From Candidatus Latescibacter anaerobius SCGC AAA252-E07 (GTDB taxonomy: Bacteria; Latescibacterota; Latescibacteria; Latescibacterales; Latescibacteraceae): a stretch of 11,788 nucleotides of DNA. The notes beneath the pieces are model-generated. The model was not told the DNA's origin and searched no databases. It saw only the letters and a list, made by a program, of their open reading frames with translations. Of the stretch, positions 6,575 through 11,788 are shown one piece after another; the stretch's first letter is position 1, and the number at the start of each line of letters is the position of its first letter. The stretch lies in NCBI GenBank assembly GCA_000403035.1, contig AQSL01000139.1:17800-29587 (forward strand). The letters run 5' to 3'. The translations under genes and the position numbers were made by a program.

Positions 6575-9264
6575 TATTCTCCAAGTGCTTCGAGATTCGT
6601 AACAAGTTTTTCCAATTCCTGACGGGAATCGTGTAACTTGTTACGTTCAGTTTGAATAACTTCTTTGGGAGCTTTGGAAAGAAAATTCTGATTCGAAAGC
6701 TTTTTTTCAATAGCGGAAATAAAAAGTTTACGGCGTTCGATTTCTTTCGTAAATCGTACCCTTTCAAGTTCGAAATCCACAAGCCCCTCGAGAAGAACAA
6801 AAAGTTCGCTTTTTAATGAAATTCCCGCTGCCGATTTTGGAGGACGGGTAGCTTTTTTGTCCAGCTTCAGATTATTGACCGAAGCAAGATCAAGAATATA
6901 CGAACTGTTTTCGAAAAACAACCGGTACGTGTCTTCATCGGAGGGAACAATAATTACATCGGCTTTTTCTCCAAGCGGAACATTCATTTCGTTTCTGATG
7001 GTACGTATGGTACTAATAACTGATTTGATAATTTCCATCCGGTCTTCCGATGTTGTATCAATGAGCGAGCTTTTAGCTTTAGGCCACTGTGAAATCATGA
7101 TGCTCGGCCCATGTTCATCGCCGAGAACATGGACAAGTCTTTGCCATATTTCTTCACTTATGTAAGGCATGATAGGGTGGAGAAGCTGCATGGAACCGGC
7201 CAGGATTTGGGCAGCGTTTCTCAGAACAAAAGCCCTTTCTTCTCCGCCAAGTAATACCCTCGGCTTTATTATCTCGAGATACCAGTCACAGAAATCATGC
7301 CAGATAAAGTCGTAAATCAAGTGGGCGGCGTCATTGAAACGGAACGATTCAAGCGATGCGGTAATCTGTTCTATCGTACGATTGTATTTCGACACTATCC
7401 ACCGGTCAGCAAGTTCCATCTCAACAGTGCCGGCCGATTCGATCGTTTTCCCGGTAAGATTGAGGATAAATCTGGATGCATTCCAGATTTTATTGGCGAA
7501 ATTACGTCCGATATCGAATGTGTTGAAATCTTTTTTCTTTTTTTCACCGGGACGTGGATATGAGAGAAAAACATCCTGTCCCTGCGCAGTAATCGCGATA
7601 ATGCTGTACCTGAGCGCATCGGCGCCATGAGATTCGACAACCTCAAGCGGATCGACACCGTTACCGAGCGATTTTGACATCTTGCGGCCAAGATCGTCAC
7701 GGACTGTGCCATGGATATAAACATGTGAAAAAGGGATATCTCCCATGAACTCCATGCCTGCCATGACCATTCTGGCAACCCAGAAGAAAATAATTTCCGG
7801 TGCGGTAGACAATGTATCAGTCGGATAGAATGCCTTTAATTCGGATTTATCCTCAGGCCAGCCGAAGGTTGAGAACGGCCACAGCCATGAACTGAACCAG
7901 GTGTCGAGTACATCCGGGTCCTGTGTTATATCGGTGCTCCCGCATGCATCACATGATGTTACCGGCTTTTTTGATACCATAATAGCATCGCATGATCCGC
8001 AGTAGTAAACGGGAATACGGTGTCCCCACCAGAGTTGACGTGATATGCACCAGTCGCGGATGTTTTCCATCCAGTTCAAATAGACTTTTGACCATCGATC
8101 CGGATAGAATTTTATTCTGCCGTTTTTCACCACCTTGATAGCCGGTTTGGCAAGCTGTTTCATTTTCACGAACCATTGGCTGGAAAGGTAAGGTTCTGTT
8201 ACCGTATGGCAGCGATAGCAGTGTCCCACTGCATGCGAGTGATCCTCAATTTTTACGAGTAGTCCCTGTTGTTTGAGTGTCCTTACAACTTTTTCACGGG
8301 CTTCCTCACGGGTCAGTCCGTTGTAGCCCTCGCCGGCATTTTCATTCATGGTGCCATCGCCGTTCATAACATTGATAGGTTCGATATTGTGCCTGATACC
8401 GATATCGAAATCGTTCGGGTCATGGGCAGGGGTGACTTTGACTGCGCCGGTTCCGAATTCAGGGTCCACAAAATCATCGGCTATCACCGGTATTTCACGG
8501 TTAACTATGGGCAGTATCAGGGCTTTTCCGATCAGATTTTTGTATCGTTTATCGTTCGGATTAACAGCGACAGCCACATCGCCGAGCATGGTTTCCGGAC
8601 GTGTAGTGGCAACAACTAAATCCTCGGAACCGTCCTTTCCCGGGTAACGGATATACCAGAGATGCCCGGAAACTTCCTCATGTTGCGCCTCCTCATCGGA
8701 AAGAGCGGTCTGACATCTTGGGCACCAGTTAATTATATATTTACCGCGGTATATCAATCCCTTTTTATAAAGTCGGAGAAATACTTCGCTGACAGCTTCT
8801 GACAGCCCTTCATCCATGGTGAAACGTTCACGGTCCCAGTCGCAGGAGCAACCTATCTTTTTGAGCTGTTCGATAATCGTTCCGCCTTTTTCTTCCTTGT
8901 ACTTCCAGACCTCCTTGAGAAAAGCTTCTCTGCCAAGATCCTGACGGGTTTTGCCCTGTTCGGCGGCGATTTTACGTTCAACGATATTCTGGGTTGCGAT
9001 CCCGGCATGATCGGTACCCGGCATCCATTCGGTTATATATCCCTGCATTCTTTTAAAACGGATGAGAACATCCTGTATGGTATTATTCAGAGCATGCCCG
9101 AGATGGAGTTTATCGGTGACATTTGGTGGAGGTATCACAATCGAATATGTTTCTTTCCCATCAACCGGTTCGGCATGGCTGTACCGGTTCTGTTCCCAGA
9201 TTGTTTGCCAGTTATCCTCAATGGCTTTCGGGTTGTAAACCTTCTCAATATCAGTAAAACCCAC
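6574..9264 (-). CDS. valS: Valine--tRNA ligase (valyl-tRNA synthetase)
   Basis: This enzyme charges tRNA-Val with valine in the cytoplasm and edits misactivated threonine. The 896 residues are a full-length class I enzyme. The HIGH-type motif is HLGH at 54-57, after PPPNVT; the KMSKS loop is at 528-532. The CP1 editing domain shows TTRPETMLGD (220-229) and GTGAVKVTPAHDPNDFD (271-287). Zinc-type cysteine pairs occur at 181/184, 349/352, 422/425 and 438/441. The anticodon-binding domain follows, and the C-terminus (about 820-896) is the expected coiled-coil arm. The start is GTG at 9264 with GGAGGAG close upstream; the overlapping ATG at 9267 is out of frame. It is the first gene of the operon and overlaps EIIC by one base. 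Nothing in the sequence looks damaged. Confidence 0.98.
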   Translation of the reverse strand: MGFTDIEKVYNPKAIEDNWQTIWEQNRYSHAEPVDGKETYSIVIPPPNVTDKLHLGHALNNTIQDVLIRFKRMQGYITEWMPGTDHAGIATQNIVERKIAAEQGKTRQDLGREAFLKEVWKYKEEKGGTIIEQLKKIGCSCDWDRERFTMDEGLSEAVSEVFLRLYKKGLIYRGKYIINWCPRCQTALSDEEAQHEEVSGHLWYIRYPGKDGSEDLVVATTRPETMLGDVAVAVNPNDKRYKNLIGKALILPIVNREIPVIADDFVDPEFGTGAVKVTPAHDPNDFDIGIRHNIEPINVMNGDGTMNENAGEGYNGLTREEAREKVVRTLKQQGLLVKIEDHSHAVGHCYRCHTVTEPYLSSQWFVKMKQLAKPAIKVVKNGRIKFYPDRWSKVYLNWMENIRDWCISRQLWWGHRIPVYYCGSCDAIMVSKKPVTSCDACGSTDITQDPDVLDTWFSSWLWPFSTFGWPEDKSELKAFYPTDTLSTAPEIIFFWVARMVMAGMEFMGDIPFSHVYIHGTVRDDLGRKMSKSLGNGVDPLEVVESHGADALRYSIIAITAQGQDVFLSYPRPGEKKKKDFNTFDIGRNFANKIWNASRFILNLTGKTIESAGTVEMELADRWIVSKYNRTIEQITASLESFRFNDAAHLIYDFIWHDFCDWYLEIIKPRVLLGGEERAFVLRNAAQILAGSMQLLHPIMPYISEEIWQRLVHVLGDEHGPSIMISQWPKAKSSLIDTTSEDRMEIIKSVISTIRTIRNEMNVPLGEKADVIIVPSDEDTYRLFFENSSYILDLASVNNLKLDKKATRPPKSAAGISLKSELFVLLEGLVDFELERVRFTKEIERRKLFISAIEKKLSNQNFLSKAPKEVIQTERNKLHDSRQELEKLVTNLEALGE

Positions 9265-9676
9265 ATGCTCCTCCGTTTTTAGTATGAATTTGGCCTTTCA
9301 TTTTCTCAAAAAGCAACCTAATATTTATATTGAATATAACATTTTAAAAAAATAATGTCAATTACAATGGGGATTTTGGCGACACCCCGTTTACCTTCCG
9401 TCTTGTTCGGTTATGCAACGATCGATTCTCATCTTTCAGCATACCATTTTATGTACTGCTTACGGCCGTGGATTATCTCATGCTTGTTTATGCATTGTTA
9501 TTATTTTATGGTTGTATCATACTTCTTTCCACAAATAGGTTGCCTGATTGTTCAATATGTTTTACCTTGTTTTGCTGATACGAGAACTCATATAAATTTA
9601 TTCTTTTTTATTCAGTTTCTTTGATTCGTTCCGTCTGGTAAAGTATTGCCAGATACAATCATATGTGGGGCTTTTC
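9265..9676. other. Divergent intergenic region between valS and the plus-strand membrane protein gene
   Basis: About 410 bp without a convincing gene. The half next to valS holds the valS promoter and a leader of about 60 bases ending in the GGAGGAG site. The leader is too short for a T-box, and I see no T-box or specifier structure. The half towards the plus-strand gene contains GATACAAT at about 9651-9658, a possible -10 element, but without a good -35. An 89-codon plus-strand frame (9355-9624) covers the middle; its composition (Cys, Tyr, Phe, His-rich) does not look like a real protein. Confidence 0.5.
9333..9361 (-). promoter_or_regulatory. Sigma70-type promoter of the valS-PTS operon
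   Basis: On the minus strand a perfect -35 TTGACA (9361-9356) stands 17 bases from a -10 TATATT (9338-9333). Transcription would start near 9326, giving a leader of about 60 bases before the valS GTG. The 17-base spacing and 11 of 12 consensus matches make this the best promoter in the window. Confidence 0.8.
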
Positions 9677-10084
9677 GTGAGTATACAAACAATTCTCTAT
9701 GCTCTTGGAATATGGTTTATAATGGGTGTTTGTGCTATTATCAATGGCATATTCAGAAATGCTTTTATAACGCCGCGTTTGGGCGAATTTGCAGGGCATA
9801 TTATCAGTACGATACTGTTAATGTGTATAATTCTTATTGTAGTATACCTGTTCATAACGAAAGCAGGTATTGATTTCACCGGTAGGGATTTGATCCTTAT
9901 AGGTATGATGTGGTTCGCAACAACGGTAGTATTTGAATTTATATTCGGCCATTATGTTGTGGGGCATTCATGGGATGTGCTTCTGGCAGATTACAACATT
10001 TTCAAAGGGAGAGTCTTTATTCTTGTGCTTCTAACAGAGCTTTTATCTCCTTATAGTATTGGGAAACTCACAAATAAAATATAA
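9677..10084 (+). CDS. Small four-helix integral membrane protein of unknown function
   Basis: The 135-residue product has four hydrophobic segments at about 5-25, 39-62, 73-95 and 111-127. Short polar links between them contain conserved-looking motifs: NGIFRN, TPRLGEFAGH, FEFIFGHYVVGHSW and LLADYNIFKGR. The motifs with His, Glu and Arg near the membrane edges are reminiscent of conserved hypothetical membrane proteins seen in other bacteria, but I cannot name a family. GTG at 9677 is preferred because GGGG lies six bases upstream; GTG at 9665 would add four residues and lacks a binding site. The next gene starts 50 bases downstream on the same strand, so the two may be co-transcribed. The regular hydrophobic pattern and good length make this a real gene. 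Confidence 0.75.
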   Translation: MSIQTILYALGIWFIMGVCAIINGIFRNAFITPRLGEFAGHIISTILLMCIILIVVYLFITKAGIDFTGRDLILIGMMWFATTVVFEFIFGHYVVGHSWDVLLADYNIFKGRVFILVLLTELLSPYSIGKLTNKI

Positions 10085-10134
10085 GATGTCTGAAACTGAA
10101 ATCCCTTCTGAAATTGTAATATATACGGGTATTT

Positions 10135-11788
10135 ATGAAAAACATTTTTCTCCTTATCGCTTCCTTTCTTCTGGTGCAAAGTCCGCTCTACGCAGATATG
10201 CTTGATGATGCGGTCATGCCGTTTGCACGGGTGGATACGACATTTCATGCGACAGAATACCCGATTTTATCACCCCTGAGAGATGGGCCGGTCAGGGTTC
10301 TTTTTATCGGACAGCGTGATATTGTAGGACCCTTGTGCGGTGAAGTTGCTGCAAGGTTAGACTGCCGTTTCGATACGATTCTTACCCCCACCCGAACCGG
10401 TCTCGGAACGAAAAGTCCCGCGAAAGATTTCGATTTTGATGCTCTTTCGGAAGAACGTATCATACAAAGGGCGGTGAAACTTCTCCGTAAAGAATGGGAT
10501 GTAATCTGGCTCGATTTTGAAATAGGTTCTCTGCCGGAAGAATTGAGGCGCATGATCATGGATCGGGACGGCATCTGGTCCGGCCTCGTCTATACGGGAG
10601 ATGAACGTGATATAAGAACAGTTATTGAAGTTGACGAAATTAATGAAACACCGCTTTATAGGCTTTCATATTTTTCAAGTAAACAGATTTTCGCGGGAAA
10701 CTGTGACAACGGAATTATCGTCGTAATACCTCCTTTAAACACCAATGGTAGTGCTCTGGAAACCACAGACTATCTTAATACCGCCGCATATTCGATTTTT
10801 TGTGCCGCTGCCAGAAAAACAGGCACAACAATTACGCGAATTCAATCGCCAAAGAAACCGATCGAACAAGAAGCCGCAAGTATTATGAACTTCAGAGTGC
10901 ACCTGTTCCGCGAGGGAAAACCGGATTCCATGCAGGTTCATGTCAGATACAGAAATGAAAAAGGAGAACTAACGAATAAAACTGCTGGTACCTATATTGT
11001 TGATAAAGACAGAAGTTTTGTAATAATTAATTACCCCTCATTACCAATTGGAATCTATTCCGGTGACATTACGGTTTCTGATGCCGAAGGGATTGCTGAT
11101 TTTACCGGAATTTCATTCAAAGTCGAATCTTCCAATTTTATCAAAGATGTCAGGTTATGGGATGTATCGGTACCTGTCGGGGAATTTATAACCGGAACAA
11201 TTGAAACTTCATTCGAATTCAAGGAAGGAATTGTTCTGACCGCCGAGCTTTTAGACTGCCGTGGCAGAAGCATGGATAAATACAATCCTGAGATTAATCC
11301 CGGCCGTAAGAACGTGGATTTTACCTTTAAGATTAGAAAAACAACGGATCAATCAATGATGATCCGAACAGAGTTTTACAAAAATAATGAACTTGTCCAG
11401 GTTTTTGAAAAACCATTTTTTATAAAGAGTGAAATTGATTCAAAGAACTATTATTTCGTGGTATGCGATAAGAGTGAAACTGATTTTTTGAAGCCGCAAA
11501 AATACGGAGTCCTTCGTGATGCAGGAGTGAATGGTATTGCCCCGGATTTTTCCGGAACCCGGAATCCTGCCGAAGCTTTCAGGATTGGCACTGATATCGT
11601 GTTATCCGGCGTCTCGATACTACCTGGCTTGGTAACGTTCAACGGGTTTGATAGTACATCAGAGCCGGGATTATCATCGGCTGAAGGTAGAAGAAAAACG
11701 GAGTATCATTTGAAAGCTATTACGGATACCTTGCGTCAATTGAGCCCGCTGGCATATACAGCAAACTACGATAACGTTGCCATTACAA
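10135..11788 (+). CDS. Secreted GH42-like multidomain protein, N-terminal part (3' end beyond the window)
   Basis: The frame runs from ATG 10135 to the right edge, 551 codons. Residues 1-20 are a signal peptide (MKNIFLLIAS core, LYA cleavage motif). About 50-200 look like a Rossmann or GATase-like domain (VRVLFIGQRD, WDVIWLDFE, GLVYTGDE, GIIVVIPP). About 245-430 are two beta-rich Ig-like domains. From about 438 (YYFVVCDKS, YGVLRDAGVNGIAPDF) a TIM barrel begins. From codon 526 the sequence is identical to the start of the minus-strand fragment at 4316. Joining the two gives a 1218-residue protein with a trimerisation domain and a C-terminal Ig-like domain, a design known from beta-galactosidase trimerisation proteins of uncultured bacteria. 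It probably acts on glycans outside the cytoplasm, but the active site appears altered, so substrate and activity are open. The ribosome binding site is weak (ACGGGT). Confidence 0.85.
   Translation, partial: MKNIFLLIASFLLVQSPLYADMLDDAVMPFARVDTTFHATEYPILSPLRDGPVRVLFIGQRDIVGPLCGEVAARLDCRFDTILTPTRTGLGTKSPAKDFDFDALSEERIIQRAVKLLRKEWDVIWLDFEIGSLPEELRRMIMDRDGIWSGLVYTGDERDIRTVIEVDEINETPLYRLSYFSSKQIFAGNCDNGIIVVIPPLNTNGSALETTDYLNTAAYSIFCAAARKTGTTITRIQSPKKPIEQEAASIMNFRVHLFREGKPDSMQVHVRYRNEKGELTNKTAGTYIVDKDRSFVIINYPSLPIGIYSGDITVSDAEGIADFTGISFKVESSNFIKDVRLWDVSVPVGEFITGTIETSFEFKEGIVLTAELLDCRGRSMDKYNPEINPGRKNVDFTFKIRKTTDQSMMIRTEFYKNNELVQVFEKPFFIKSEIDSKNYYFVVCDKSETDFLKPQKYGVLRDAGVNGIAPDFSGTRNPAEAFRIGTDIVLSGVSILPGLVTFNGFDSTSEPGLSSAEGRRKTEYHLKAITDTLRQLSPLAYTANYDNVAIT
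11694..11788 (+). repeat. Right arm of a 95-bp perfect inverted repeat, running to the window edge
   Basis: This is identical to the reverse complement of 4238-4332. The matching stretch ends exactly at the last base of the window, so its true extent is unknown. Here it sits inside the continuous GH42-like reading frame (from codon 521 on), so this copy is in the original context and the left copy is the displaced one. Confidence 0.97.

Noticed and set aside
9265..9326. T-box or other riboswitch in the valS leader
   Set aside because: The leader predicted from the promoter is only about 60 bases, with no T-box sequence or stable stem-loop visible.
9355..9624. 89-codon plus-strand frame between valS and the membrane protein gene
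   Set aside because: It starts inside the valS promoter, has no ribosome binding site, and its residue composition looks random for AT-rich DNA.

Overview
The window looks like chromosomal DNA of a Gram-negative, probably uncultured bacterium. It is moderately AT-rich, with GTG and TTG starts beside Shine-Dalgarno sequences and two large secreted proteins with signal peptides. The secreted GH42-like protein and the Asp-rich secreted protein next to it recall FCB-type candidate phyla such as Latescibacterota or Fibrobacterota. That placement is an impression from protein style only, not a phylogenetic result. I saw no tRNA, rRNA, CRISPR array or transposase.

Layout, left to right. (1) 1-1975, minus: the 5' part of a large secreted, probable cell-surface protein gene that runs off the left edge. 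(2) 1976-2234: an AT-rich gap. (3) 2235-4316, minus: 693 codons of a GH42-like protein carrying the end of a TIM barrel, a trimerisation (GATase-like) domain and a C-terminal Ig-like domain, but no proper N-terminus. (4) 4333-9264, minus: a valS - EIIC - EIID - HPr - ptsI gene string. It is headed by a near-consensus sigma70 promoter at 9333-9361 and is broken inside ptsI about 54 codons after its start. (5) 9677-10084, plus: a small four-helix membrane protein. (6) 10135 to the right edge, plus: the 5' half of a secreted GH42-like protein.

The key observation is that items 3 and 6 are parts of the same gene sequence on opposite strands. Positions 11694-11788 are a perfect 95-base reverse complement of 4238-4332, and the match stops only because the window ends. 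Joined at the repeat, the two parts give one continuous 1218-codon reading frame: signal peptide, Rossmann-like domain, Ig-like domains, TIM barrel, trimerisation domain, Ig-like domain. On the left, the copy begins exactly where ptsI stops making sense, at a short A-rich microhomology (AAAAACGG).

There are two readings. In the first, positions 1-4332 are simply the reverse complement of what follows 11788, joined to ptsI by an inverted chimera (multiple-displacement amplification or assembly). In the second, the genome carries a true inverted duplication that disrupted ptsI. I think the chimera is more likely. If the structure is real, the inverted repeats enclose a 7.4-kb segment whose inversion would exchange which C-terminal copy is attached to the GH N-terminus.

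Functionally, the minus operon links valyl-tRNA synthetase to a mannose-family phosphotransferase system. The membrane subunits (EIIC, EIID) and the general phosphocarriers (HPr, EI) are present, but EIIA and EIIB are not in this window. HPr keeps both the catalytic His and the regulatory Ser. The plus-strand genes look like a separate unit concerned with the envelope or extracellular glycans.
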